From: Clostridiales bacterium UBA1752
GTDB lineage: Bacteria; Bacillota; Clostridia; Oscillospirales; CAG-382
Direction: 5' to 3'
NCBI GenBank assembly: GCA_002314835.1
Contig: DCHM01000008.1
Location: forward strand, 1 to 64,000
Length of the DNA: 64,000 bases
Part shown: positions 7,266-15,032 of the stretch, piece after piece
Position numbering within the stretch: position 1 is the first letter of the stretch
Layout of the letters: each line of letters begins with the position of its first letter
Translations under genes and position numbers: made by a program
The notes under the pieces: model-generated
Databases searched by the model: none
Told to the model about the DNA's origin: nothing
Seen by the model: only the letters and a program-made list of their open reading frames with translations

Positions 7266-7942
7266 TGAAGAGAGTCCTATCCCTGCTTTTGTGTTTTGCA
7301 GTCCTGCTCGCTCTGTGCTCCTGCGAACCTAAAAAATACGTCAAATACGGTGACAACGGCTTTGTAGATGCCGAAACGGGTATCGAGTACGTTATGTGCT
7401 CGGCTTCGCTCTCGCTCAGACCATTGACCGTCGAGGACGAATATTGCCGCGTCAATAAAGAGGATATTTTTTACACAATCCAGTGGCAGGAGCCTACCGA
7501 ATACCTCGCCGACTACGAGGTAGAGGAGGCGGCTTTTGTCTATCGCGCGTCAACTCTGCCCGACATCACGATGGAGAACTTTGAGCCCGTGGCAGCTCTG
7601 ATTTATGCCGAGGGCAACGCCAGCATCTGCCTCGAAAAGTTTTATTGCGAGGCAAAATACCTGCCCGAGGATATGCAAGACGACAACCTCGTTGACGACA
7701 GTGCGCTCGTTTACGCCATCCGCGACGCCATCAACGGCAATGAGACCGTAAGCGCCGACCTCGACGCCGCCAGCGACCTTGACACCTATTACATCAGACT
7801 GCTATCGGCAAAATACCCGGGACTGTATTATATAATAGTATTTTTCACCGACAGCAACGGTGATTCTTACCTCACCGACCGTTCTACGGGCAAAACCGTA
7901 CCCTCACCTGCCGCACTCACTCTGCGCATGATAGGCGAGTAA
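7265..7942 (+). CDS. Putative lipoprotein, unknown function
   Basis: 225 residues. The ATG at 7265 shares its A with the TGA stop of the deaminase gene (TGATG), with AAAGAGG upstream. A TTG one codon earlier is in frame but less likely. A signal peptide ends in the lipobox LALCSC, so it should be lipid-anchored outside the membrane at Cys20. The rest is acidic and has no repeat or motif I recognise. It sits between a deaminase and rimI/tsaD with only one base to rimI, so it is cotranscribed. Position gives no functional hint. Confidence 0.75.
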   Translation: MKRVLSLLLCFAVLLALCSCEPKKYVKYGDNGFVDAETGIEYVMCSASLSLRPLTVEDEYCRVNKEDIFYTIQWQEPTEYLADYEVEEAAFVYRASTLPDITMENFEPVAALIYAEGNASICLEKFYCEAKYLPEDMQDDNLVDDSALVYAIRDAINGNETVSADLDAASDLDTYYIRLLSAKYPGLYYIIVFFTDSNGDSYLTDRSTGKTVPSPAALTLRMIGE

Positions 7943-7943
7943 T

Positions 7944-8372
7944 ATGATTATCAAAAGACTTGATGCGCCTTCGACAGAGGGCGCATATCTGTGTGAAAAA
8001 GCTTGCCTTGACGAGGCGTGGAGCCTTAGCGACATAGCCGCAATGGTTGACCGCGAGGACGCGGTTTATCTCGTCGCGTTATACGGCGATACGGTATGCG
8101 GCACGCTCGGCGCACTTATCGTGCTAGACGAAATGCAGATAACCAACGTCGCCACCCTGCCTCAATTCAGACGCCGCGGCATCGCAGGTGAATTGTTGCA
8201 AGAGGCACTTTTGACAGCCAAGGGCGAGGGTTGCACCGCCGCATTCCTCGAGGTCGAGACGGCCAACGCCCCTGCTATCGCTCTGTATCAAAAATACGGC
8301 TTTGCCTCGGTTGGCCTGCGCAAAGGCTTTTACAAGGGCAAGGACGCCTATATCTTTAAAAAGCAACTCTGA
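7944..8372 (+). CDS. rimI: Ribosomal-protein-alanine N-acetyltransferase (RimI-type GNAT)
   Basis: 142 residues. It has a GNAT fold with the acetyl-CoA loop FRRRGIAGELL near residues 73-83, the N-A-x-A-I-A-L-Y-x-K-x-G-F segment (NAPAIALYQKYGFASVG) and the RimI-like C-terminus FYKGKDAYIFKK. RimI acetylates the N-terminal alanine of ribosomal protein S18. The immediate downstream neighbour is tsaD, the order found in many Firmicutes (tsaB-rimI-tsaD); tsaE/tsaB are not adjacent here. GNATs vary in substrate, so the specific role rests mainly on neighbourhood and the C-terminal motif. Confidence 0.85.
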   Translation: MIIKRLDAPSTEGAYLCEKACLDEAWSLSDIAAMVDREDAVYLVALYGDTVCGTLGALIVLDEMQITNVATLPQFRRRGIAGELLQEALLTAKGEGCTAAFLEVETANAPAIALYQKYGFASVGLRKGFYKGKDAYIFKKQL

Positions 8373-8388
8373 TTTTGGAGGTAAAAAT

Positions 8389-9399
8389 ATGTTATTTCTC
8401 GGCATAGAATCGTCCTGTGACGAAACCGCCGCCGCGGTAGTCGAGGACGGCAGAAAGATTGTTTCGAGCGTCGTCGCTTCTCAGGTTGACATCCACGCAC
8501 TTTACGGCGGCGTAGTACCCGAAATCGCTTCGCGCGCTCACTGCGAAGCTGTCTGCACAGTCGTTAAAAACGCGCTCGACGGCGCTAATATAACTGCCGG
8601 TGACCTCACTGCCATCTGCGTCACCAACCGCCCCGGGCTCATCGGAGCTCTGCTGACCGGCGTATCGTACGCCAAGGGTCTCGCATACTCCACGGGCAAG
8701 CCGCTCGTGCCGGTGCACCACATCAGAGGTCACATCGCGGCAAACTATGTCACGTTTGAGCAGCTAAAGCCTCCGTTTATCGCGCTCGTCATTTCGGGCG
8801 GTCACACCTCGCTGTTACTCTGCAAGGACTATACCGAATATGAAACTCTCGGCGTCACACGCGACGACGCGGCAGGCGAAGCCTTTGACAAGGCGGCTCG
8901 CGTCCTCGGTCTGCCTTACCCCGGCGGTGCCGCCATGGACAAGCTCGCATCGCTCGGCGACAAAAAGGCTATCAAGTTCAGCCGTTGCAGCGTCGAAGGC
9001 TCTGAGTACGACTTTAGCTTTTCAGGCCTAAAGACCAACGTTATCAATTACGCTCACACCGCACAGCAAAAGGGTGCAGAGCTCGACGACAAGTTTAAGT
9101 CAGACCTCGCGGCGTCGTTTACCGCCGCCGTTGTTGACACCATATCCAAGCGTCTCGACCTCGCGTGCGAGCGTTATCCCGGTCTGCCCGTAGTCCTCGC
9201 AGGCGGCGTGGCAGCCAATTCTCACATCCGTGCCGCAGTCGCAGACCTCGCCGCCAAACACGGCGTAGAGTTTTTTGTTCCGCCTCTCAAGCTCTGCGGA
9301 GATAATGCCGTTATGATAGCTTCTCAGGGCTATTTTGAGTATCAAAAAGGCGTCAGAGCGGACCTCGATTTGAATGCTCAAGCATCCGCGAATGTATAA
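8389..9399 (+). CDS. tsaD: tRNA N6-adenosine threonylcarbamoyltransferase TsaD
   Basis: 336 residues, the usual length. The start at 8389 (MLFLGIESSCDETAAAVV) follows TTTGGAGGT; the longer upstream frame overlaps rimI and lacks a site. The family signatures are the N-terminal IESSCDET, the metal-binding H111/H115 pair in VHHIRGHIAAN, the ISGGHTSLL segment, and the DDAAGEAFDKAARVLGLPYPGG nucleotide-binding region. TsaD transfers the threonylcarbamoyl group to A37 of ANN-decoding tRNAs. It works with TsaB and TsaE, which are not in the window. Confidence 0.97.
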   Translation: MLFLGIESSCDETAAAVVEDGRKIVSSVVASQVDIHALYGGVVPEIASRAHCEAVCTVVKNALDGANITAGDLTAICVTNRPGLIGALLTGVSYAKGLAYSTGKPLVPVHHIRGHIAANYVTFEQLKPPFIALVISGGHTSLLLCKDYTEYETLGVTRDDAAGEAFDKAARVLGLPYPGGAAMDKLASLGDKKAIKFSRCSVEGSEYDFSFSGLKTNVINYAHTAQQKGAELDDKFKSDLAASFTAAVVDTISKRLDLACERYPGLPVVLAGGVAANSHIRAAVADLAAKHGVEFFVPPLKLCGDNAVMIASQGYFEYQKGVRADLDLNAQASANV

Positions 9400-9689
9400 A
9401 ATAAATTATCAAATTTGAGCAATAATTTACGTCTTTTTCACCCTTGTTTTACATAATGCGGCGGTGCATAACTACATAATGTTTTGCACACTTTCCACCG
9501 CCCAATGTGGAAAACTATGCCGATAAACCCCAAAAATCGAGCTTTTTATAGGGTGTGAATGTGGAAAACCCTGTGGAAAGTGTGGATTACTCCACATTAT
9601 CGGCTAAACATTATGTAAAATTCATTATCTTTTCCACATCACGCGATTTATATTTTTTGCGTCACAAAACCACAAAAAAGGAGCCATGT
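9400..9689. other. Non-coding cluster of DnaA-box-like sites framed by a 12-bp inverted repeat
   Basis: The 290-base gap after tsaD holds no convincing ORF. It contains TGTGGAAAA at 9506-9514 and 9560-9568, TGTGGAAAG at 9572-9580, TGTGGATTA at 9581-9589 (facing TCCACA to 9596), and TTTTCCACA at 9630-9638. All are zero to two mismatches from the DnaA box TTATCCACA or its reverse. TTTTACATAATG at 9447-9458 and its exact inverse CATTATGTAAAA at 9609-9620 frame most of the sites, with a further ACATAATG at 9474. An AT-rich stretch precedes them. This looks like a DnaA-binding locus. Whether origin, titration site or regulatory site cannot be told. Confidence 0.6.
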
Positions 9690-10388
9690 ATGCACGAGAG
9701 AATATACACTATTCCGGTCAACGAAGCGTTTGACACCCCCGACACCGAGTGTCCGTTTTGCAAGCTGTACCAAAAGCTCGAAAAAGACGAGCTCGACCTC
9801 ATCCTCGGCGCCTCGATGATGGAACCCGACGTCCGCATACGCACCAACAAGCTCGGCTTTTGCGGTCATCACTACGCGCAGATGTTCGTGCGCAACAACC
9901 GCCTGCAGATGGCGCTGACGCTCGAGTCGCATCTCGAGCAGCTAAAGGGCGAGATTAAGCTCGGCGGACTGCTTGCACGCGATAAGGGCGCAAAGCCCTC
10001 CGAGAGGATAAGCGAGCTCGAGAGCACCTGCTACGTCTGCGAGCGAATAGAGGACAAAATATCCAAGATGTTTACCACCGCGGCGTACCTCTTTGCAGAA
10101 GAGGCGGATTTTAAAAACAAATTTAAGTCACGCAAGGTCATCTGCCTGCCGCATTACCGCATACTGCTTTCCGCAGCCAAAAACTGCCTGCCAAAGTCTG
10201 ACTACGCCGAGCTGTGCGAGGAATCAGACCGTATCGTTACCGATTATCTCGCGTCGCTCAAAGACGACATCAGCTGGTTTTGCAAAAAGTTTGACTATCG
10301 CTTTGACGCCGAACCGTGGGGCAACAGCCGCGACTCGGTAGAGCGTTCAATCAAGTTTCTCTGCGGCGAAGAGCCGCTCTTAAAGTAA
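9690..10388 (+). CDS. DUF6062 family protein
   Basis: 232 residues. The start at 9690 is chosen because AAAAAAGGAG sits 6 bases upstream; the longer frame upstream would run through the DnaA-box cluster. The MHERIYTIPVNEAFD start, the early CPFCKL pair, DVRIRTNKLGFCGHH, and a second cysteine set (CYVCERI.., VICLPHY) match the Clostridia family DUF6062 as I remember it. The paired CxxC plus Cys-x-x-His pattern suggests metal binding. Function is unknown. It precedes an 8-oxoguanine glycosylase gene by 12 bases and is probably cotranscribed. Confidence 0.78.
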   Translation: MHERIYTIPVNEAFDTPDTECPFCKLYQKLEKDELDLILGASMMEPDVRIRTNKLGFCGHHYAQMFVRNNRLQMALTLESHLEQLKGEIKLGGLLARDKGAKPSERISELESTCYVCERIEDKISKMFTTAAYLFAEEADFKNKFKSRKVICLPHYRILLSAAKNCLPKSDYAELCEESDRIVTDYLASLKDDISWFCKKFDYRFDAEPWGNSRDSVERSIKFLCGEEPLLK

Positions 10389-10400
10389 GCGAGGCACATA

Positions 10401-11225
10401 ATGAAAGTAATTTCGACTGCCGACGGCATAAAGCTCACGGGCCTTACGCACTTTGACCTCGAGCAAACCTTTTGCTGCGGTCAATGCTTTAGATTTGACA
10501 GATTTGACGGCGGTTTTAAGGGCATTGCCTACGGCAAAATCATAGAATGCCGCAATATTGACGACGGCGTACTCCTAAAAGGCGTGTCAAAATCCGATTT
10601 TGATAATATATGGTACGACTATTTTGATTTTGGCACCGATTATCAGGCGATTATCGACTCCTTCCCAACCGACGCCCACCTCTCTACTGCAACCTCAGCT
10701 TGCGGCGGCATACATATCTTAAACCAAGAGCCGTGGGAGGCTCTGTGCTCGTTCGTCGTTTCGCAAAATAATAATATCCCCCGTATCAAAAAGATTATTT
10801 CTACCATGTGCGCGTCATTCGGCGAGCAGATAGGTGACGGCTCGTACGCCTTCCCCACTGCAAAGACGCTCGCAGGCTTAAAAGAATCAGACCTCGACCT
10901 CCTGCACTGCGGCTACCGCGCGCCTTATATCATCGAGGCGGCAAAGCGCTACGCGGACGGCAGTATAAACCCCGATACAATCCGCGCCATGAGCTATCAG
11001 GACGCAAAAAAAGCTCTGCTTTCGGTCAAGGGCATAGGTCCCAAGGTCGCCGACTGCGCTCTGCTCTTCGGCTTTGGCTTCAGACAGGCGTTCCCTATCG
11101 ACACTTGGGTAAAAAAGGTTATGCGCGAACGCTACGGCGACAGGTTTGACCCGAGCTATTTCGGAGCCTACGCAGGCGTGGCACAGCAATACCTGTTTTA
11201 TTATGAACGGGGCACCCGAGAGTAA
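10401..11225 (+). CDS. 8-oxoguanine DNA glycosylase/lyase, OGG1 type
   Basis: 274 residues. It shows the OGG N-terminal segment (DLEQTFCCGQCFRF) and a helix-hairpin-helix GPD core: VKGIGPKVADCALLFGFG with the presumed catalytic Lys215, and Asp234 in FPIDTWV. The NNNIPRIKKII segment matches the OGG1 damage-recognition NNNI motif. It would excise 8-oxoguanine opposite C and nick the strand by beta-elimination. Length fits bacterial OGG1-like enzymes rather than MutM. Confidence 0.92.
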   Translation: MKVISTADGIKLTGLTHFDLEQTFCCGQCFRFDRFDGGFKGIAYGKIIECRNIDDGVLLKGVSKSDFDNIWYDYFDFGTDYQAIIDSFPTDAHLSTATSACGGIHILNQEPWEALCSFVVSQNNNIPRIKKIISTMCASFGEQIGDGSYAFPTAKTLAGLKESDLDLLHCGYRAPYIIEAAKRYADGSINPDTIRAMSYQDAKKALLSVKGIGPKVADCALLFGFGFRQAFPIDTWVKKVMRERYGDRFDPSYFGAYAGVAQQYLFYYERGTRE

Positions 11226-11275
11226 CAGTTTTTGCCTTCATCCCATATTATAGCGATGAAGGGAGGCGAACTCTT

Positions 11276-11365
11276 GTGGCTTGCTTTGACAATCTTTTCG
11301 GTAACAACTGCAACTGGGTCATCATACTCATCGCTATCGTGATAGTGTGCTGCTGCTGCGGTTAA
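11276..11365 (+). CDS. 29-residue Cys-rich membrane microprotein
   Basis: A GTG-started ORF, too short for usual gene finders, encodes MACFDNLFGNN, then CNW, a hydrophobic helix (VIILIAIVIV) and a terminal CCCCG. GGGAGG lies 9 bases upstream, and a strong terminator (11379-11412) follows 13 bases after the stop. Similar tiny proteins starting MAC.NLFG and ending in cysteine runs are known in Clostridia, some carrying odd automatic names. It is probably a membrane peptide; its role is unknown. It might bind metal or be sporulation-linked, but nothing here shows that. Confidence 0.7.
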   Translation: MACFDNLFGNNCNWVIILIAIVIVCCCCG

Positions 11366-11378
11366 AAAATCGGCATCC

Positions 11379-11412
11379 GGCTTTTGCGGCGTGGCTGCAA
11401 AAGCCATTTTTT
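11379..11412 (+). terminator. Intrinsic terminator after the microprotein gene
   Basis: GGCTTTTGC and GCAAAAGCC form a nine-pair stem followed by ATTTTTT. Confidence 0.88.
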
Positions 11413-11436
11413 GTGCTCGGTTTTATACAAAATCTA

Positions 11437-11465
11437 TTGACATTAGGGCATTGTATTTGTATAAT
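11437..11465 (+). promoter_or_regulatory. Consensus sigma-A promoter of the phosphodiester glycosidase gene
   Basis: A perfect TTGACA is followed after 17 bases by a perfect TATAAT. It lies 35 bases upstream of the start codon, with AAGGAG between. Confidence 0.9.
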
Positions 11466-11500
11466 ATATCTACCAAATAAAATACATAAGGAGAATTATC

Positions 11501-14446
11501 ATGCTAAAGAGAATCATTGCCGCCGCACTTGCTCTGATGCTGGTCGCAGTCCTCTGCGCTACGTCGGTTTTTGCGGCTTATGACAAGACAAAACTGAATC
11601 TCGGCTCCCCTGTCGAAACGTATGAGGTCGCCAGTGGTGTCACGCTAACCGAGTACAACGTCGTTTCAGGCGTCAGCACTTCTAACCAGCCCGTGCAGAC
11701 AGACGTGCTCACATTTAATTCCACGGATTATATCCCCGTAGTTTATTCCGCTTATGCAGGCAACTCTGCAAAGCTCTCTACTCAGTACTCCATCGCTACC
11801 GCCAAGGACGGCTATGATGTCGTAGGCGTTATCAACGGTTCGTTCTTCAGCATGGACAACCAGGGCTACGGCAACTACGGCATACTGACCGGCTCTATCG
11901 TTTCGGACGGCAAGATTTGCTCTGCTCACGCAGGCAATCTGCAGGACGTTATCGCGTTTATGTCGGACGGCAGCATGGTAGCTTGCTCCTCCAAGATAGA
12001 TTACAAGCTGTTTTTTGACGGCTCGTTGCTCGACGGAGCTATCCACTATATCAACAAGCACAGCGGTGACAAGAGTGCCAACAACTGGGCAGACGGCGTT
12101 TACTATTACGACACCGACTGCGGCAGAATAGCCGACACTCAGGCGTGCAACCCCGGCTACGAAATCATCTGCGAAAAAATCAACAACACCGAGCTCACCA
12201 TCGGCGGCACCCTCGTCGGCAAGGTTCTCGAAATCAAAGAGAACAGCTACGGCGCGAGCGTCAGCACCAGCGGTGACGTGCTCTCCAATAAGTTTGTGCT
12301 CTTCTGCAAGACCGGCAGCAAGTGGGCAAACCAGTTTAAGTCGCTCAAAGTCGGCTCTACCATCGAGCTCTCCGCTGACGAAGCAGTAACCGCTTCGCAG
12401 GAGATTACCCGCAACGCAAACTCCATCATCCCCAACGTCGGCTGGCTCGTCAAGGACGGCAAGGATATGTCCGAGGTCAACTCCCAAATCGGCACTCACG
12501 GTGTAGAAACCACCGCCGCTCAGTGGACTGCATTCGGCACCAAGCCCGACGGCACTTACGTATTCATCACCAGCAGCTCGGTTGACCGCGCAGGCGGACA
12601 AACCCTCTATCTCAAGGATATTGCCAAGATAATGATACAGCTCGGCTGCACCAACGTCATCCGTATGGACGGCGGCGGATCTACCGCTATGTATCTTTCC
12701 AACACCGGCAAAGGCGAAAAAGGCTACAAGCTCGTTACCGAGGATAGATCGGTAGGCGACTGCATCCTCATCGTAAAGCGCTCTTCAATGCAAAAGCAAG
12801 AGTACAAGGACGCGCTTTCCTCCGCTATCGCCGCGGCAGAAAAAATCGTTGACGAATCTACTCCCGACGCTATTAAAGAAGCCATCGCAGACGGCAAGAC
12901 CGTCCTCGCCGCCAAGACCTCGGTCAACGGCGACTACGTCAAAGCCGCTATGAATATCCTCAAAGCAACCGGCGGCAAGGCAGAGCTTGATTCTCTGCTC
13001 TCCGCTTGCTCTAACATCAAGGCAAGCGACTACTCCGAAATCGCTTTGAATGAGATTTGGGCTGCATACTCCAATGCAGTAGCAGTCCGCGCAGACGCCA
13101 AGGCAACCGCAGTTGATTATGACTCTGCGGCTTCCGCACTCAAAGTAGCCATCAACAAGATAGGCGCTATCGACTACAACATAGCTCCTACCGCCTCCCT
13201 CAAGCTTTCGAGCCCCAGAGGCAGCTATGCGGCAAACCTCGTTGACGGCGTATTCTCGGGCGCACTCTACGGCACCGATACCGTTTGGTACGGCTTTACC
13301 ACTAACGGCTCGGCAGAGTTTGACTTTGGCAAAAAGATAGACAATCTCAGCAACGTAACGCTTTGCCTGCTGCCCAACAACAGCGGCGACGGCGTCGTAT
13401 GCCCCAACTATATCAAGGCTTACACCTCCGACGACGGCAAAAACTGGACCGAACGCTCGGCTAAGGTTTACAGCGACAAAAACTTTGCGGAATACGACAA
13501 ATACCACGCAAAGAGCACGACCGCTACATACTGGGAGACGTTTGACCTCGGCGGTGTCAGCGCTCGTTACGTCAAGCTGAGCATCGACGGCGCGTGGACG
13601 TTCATCAGCGAAATCAACGTCAACATCGCCGCAAAGCCTATCCAAAATTCTCTCTTTGTCAGCGACTTTAACAAGTCTATCGAAGCAGGCGACACCACTA
13701 TCTTTACCTCTGCTTTTGCGAGCGTTAAAGGCGGCAAGCTCCTCTCCGGCGACGCCAACCTCAACTGGACTCAGACGGTCGTATTCAAAAAGGTCAGCGA
13801 CGACACCTATCAGGTAGTCGAGAACGTCAGCAACCCCGGCGCAAGCAAGACGTTTACCATCCCCGAGGGCGGCTTTATACTAGCGGCGCACTGGGACGAC
13901 TCCAACTCGGACGCTTCCGTAATCGAATCCACCAAAGCAAACCGCAACGCAATAGCCGCTATCGGCGTAGGTTATCAGATACAGCTCGTCGGCGTTGACG
14001 TAGCCAAGCAGTCGTTTATGCCCGGCGCATACATCATCGCTACCGGCGTAAAGGGCGACAGTGAAACCTCTAAAGAAGAATCTAAAGAAGAGTCCAAAGA
14101 GGAATCTAAGGAAGAATCCAAGGAAGAGTCTAAAGAGGAATCCAAAGAAGAGTCCGCTACCGTATCCGAGACCGAGTCTGCGGTAGAATCCGCGGCAGAG
14201 TCCGAAACCGAATCGGTCACCGAATCCGCAGCGGAGTCCGAGGCTGAATCTGCAGCCGAATCGGAGGCTGAATCAGAGCCTGTCGAATCCGAGCCGGCAG
14301 AGTCTCTTGACGAATCTAAGACGGCTGACGAAAGCACCATCCCCGCTAACGCAGGCTCGGGTCTGCTCTGGCTGTGGATAGTTATCGGCGTAGTAGCCGT
14401 AGCCGCTATCGTAGTCGTTATAATCCTCGTAACCAAAAAGAAATAA
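11501..14446 (+). CDS. Large surface-anchored phosphodiester glycosidase (NAGPA domain), F5/8 C domain, SKEE stalk
   Basis: 981 residues. Signal peptide 1-25. Residues ~60-430 are an NAGPA/phosphodiester glycosidase domain (GVINGSFFSMDNQGYGNYG; later MDGGGSTAMYLS near 389), the family that cleaves GlcNAc-1-phosphodiesters or related exopolysaccharide linkages. Residues ~430-560 form helical FIVAR-like repeats. About 565-710 is a discoidin (F5/8 type C) sugar-binding domain (WETFDLGGVSARYVKLSIDG). About 718-850 is a module resembling the second one in the protein at 5.2 kb. Then come seven exact SKEE repeats, a Glu/Ser/Ala-rich stalk, a membrane helix (LLWLWIVIGVVAVAAIVVVI) and a KKK end. It is probably a surface enzyme acting on wall or host glycans. 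Confidence 0.87.
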   Translation: MLKRIIAAALALMLVAVLCATSVFAAYDKTKLNLGSPVETYEVASGVTLTEYNVVSGVSTSNQPVQTDVLTFNSTDYIPVVYSAYAGNSAKLSTQYSIATAKDGYDVVGVINGSFFSMDNQGYGNYGILTGSIVSDGKICSAHAGNLQDVIAFMSDGSMVACSSKIDYKLFFDGSLLDGAIHYINKHSGDKSANNWADGVYYYDTDCGRIADTQACNPGYEIICEKINNTELTIGGTLVGKVLEIKENSYGASVSTSGDVLSNKFVLFCKTGSKWANQFKSLKVGSTIELSADEAVTASQEITRNANSIIPNVGWLVKDGKDMSEVNSQIGTHGVETTAAQWTAFGTKPDGTYVFITSSSVDRAGGQTLYLKDIAKIMIQLGCTNVIRMDGGGSTAMYLSNTGKGEKGYKLVTEDRSVGDCILIVKRSSMQKQEYKDALSSAIAAAEKIVDESTPDAIKEAIADGKTVLAAKTSVNGDYVKAAMNILKATGGKAELDSLLSACSNIKASDYSEIALNEIWAAYSNAVAVRADAKATAVDYDSAASALKVAINKIGAIDYNIAPTASLKLSSPRGSYAANLVDGVFSGALYGTDTVWYGFTTNGSAEFDFGKKIDNLSNVTLCLLPNNSGDGVVCPNYIKAYTSDDGKNWTERSAKVYSDKNFAEYDKYHAKSTTATYWETFDLGGVSARYVKLSIDGAWTFISEINVNIAAKPIQNSLFVSDFNKSIEAGDTTIFTSAFASVKGGKLLSGDANLNWTQTVVFKKVSDDTYQVVENVSNPGASKTFTIPEGGFILAAHWDDSNSDASVIESTKANRNAIAAIGVGYQIQLVGVDVAKQSFMPGAYIIATGVKGDSETSKEESKEESKEESKEESKEESKEESKEESATVSETESAVESAAESETESVTESAAESEAESAAESEAESEPVESEPAESLDESKTADESTIPANAGSGLLWLWIVIGVVAVAAIVVVIILVTKKK
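14069..14152 (+). repeat. Seven tandem 12-base units encoding SKEE
   Basis: Seven consecutive in-frame units of Ser-Lys-Glu-Glu, alternating synonymous codons (TCT/TCC, AAA/AAG, GAA/GAG). The purine-rich repeat could change copy number without breaking the frame. It continues into a longer, more degenerate Glu/Ser/Ala stalk to about 14335. Confidence 0.9.
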
Positions 14447-14461
14447 AGCTTTATAACCCAC

Positions 14462-14490
14462 AAAGGTCGCCGTTATCGGCGGCCTTTTTA
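14462..14490 (+). terminator. Intrinsic terminator after the phosphodiester glycosidase gene
   Basis: AAAGGTCGCCG pairs with CGGCGGCCTTT (one G-T pair) around the loop TTAT, followed by T-rich sequence. Confidence 0.85.
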
Positions 14491-14529
14491 CTCGTTGCGC
14501 TCTATTATTTACCTCTTGGCAAAAAGGCA

Positions 14530-14558
14530 TTTACAAATCGGTTTATGGAGTGTAAAAT
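14530..14558 (+). promoter_or_regulatory. Sigma-A-like promoter of the LytTR/LiaF-like operon
   Basis: TTTACA, 17-base spacer, TAAAAT, with TG directly before the -10 box. It is followed by GAGGTGAGGAC before the ATG at 14577. Confidence 0.65.
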
Positions 14559-14576
14559 GTTTTTTGAGGTGAGGAC

Positions 14577-15032
14577 ATGAAGATAAGCATACAAATCAGC
14601 GACGCCGACGACGAGGAAATCATCGTCAAGTGCAAGTCGATGGACAAGCTAAAGTTCATCCAAAACGCTCTCGCCGAGGCGCTTGGCAAACAGAGCGAGA
14701 TACAGCTCGAGCTCGGTGTCAAATCGTTTTATATCAAGATAAACGACATACTCTTTTTTGAGACCGACGGCAACCGCACCTGCGCACACACCGCAAAAGC
14801 CATCTACACCACGGACAAAAAGCTGTATGAGCTCGAAGGCTTGCTGCCGCACTCATTCGTCAAAGCGTCCAAGTCCTGCATTATCAACACCTCGCTCATC
14901 TCCTCGGTAGCGCGCAACCTCACCGGCCCGTCCGAGGCAGAGTTTATCGGCACTACAAAAACGGCATTCGTTTCGCGCAAATATTATAAAGACTTTATCG
15001 AAAGAATCAATCAAACGAGGTTATCAAAATGA
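14577..15032 (+). CDS. LytTR DNA-binding domain protein
   Basis: 151 residues. The C-terminal ~100 residues match the LytTR fold: INDILFFETDGNRTCAHT, LYELEGLLPHSFVKASKSCIINTSLI, and VSRKYYKDFIERI. The N-terminal ~45 residues are not a receiver domain, so this is the short regulator type without phosphorylation input. The stop overlaps the next start by four bases (ATGA), coupling it to a LiaF-like membrane protein. In Firmicutes such pairs are membrane-linked regulatory units, where the membrane protein can hold or tune the regulator. That function is inferred from context. Confidence 0.9.
   Translation: MKISIQISDADDEEIIVKCKSMDKLKFIQNALAEALGKQSEIQLELGVKSFYIKINDILFFETDGNRTCAHTAKAIYTTDKKLYELEGLLPHSFVKASKSCIINTSLISSVARNLTGPSEAEFIGTTKTAFVSRKYYKDFIERINQTRLSK

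Noticed and set aside
9555..9689. Upstream extension of the DUF6062 gene
   Set aside because: The extension would read through DnaA-box-like sites and lacks a ribosome binding site, whereas AAGGAG precedes the ATG at 9690.
9400..9689. Firm call of a chromosomal origin
   Set aside because: No dnaA, dnaN, recF or rpmH nearby and no gene-strand switch; only the sites themselves are seen, so it is reported as a candidate DnaA-binding locus.
11666..13645. Two long antisense frames under the phosphodiester glycosidase gene
   Set aside because: Sense-strand domains, signal peptide and stalk account for the region. The antisense frames are codon-bias shadows.
14069..14155. CRISPR-like regular spacing of repeats
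   Set aside because: The period is 12 bases, in frame, with no spacers. It encodes SKEE.
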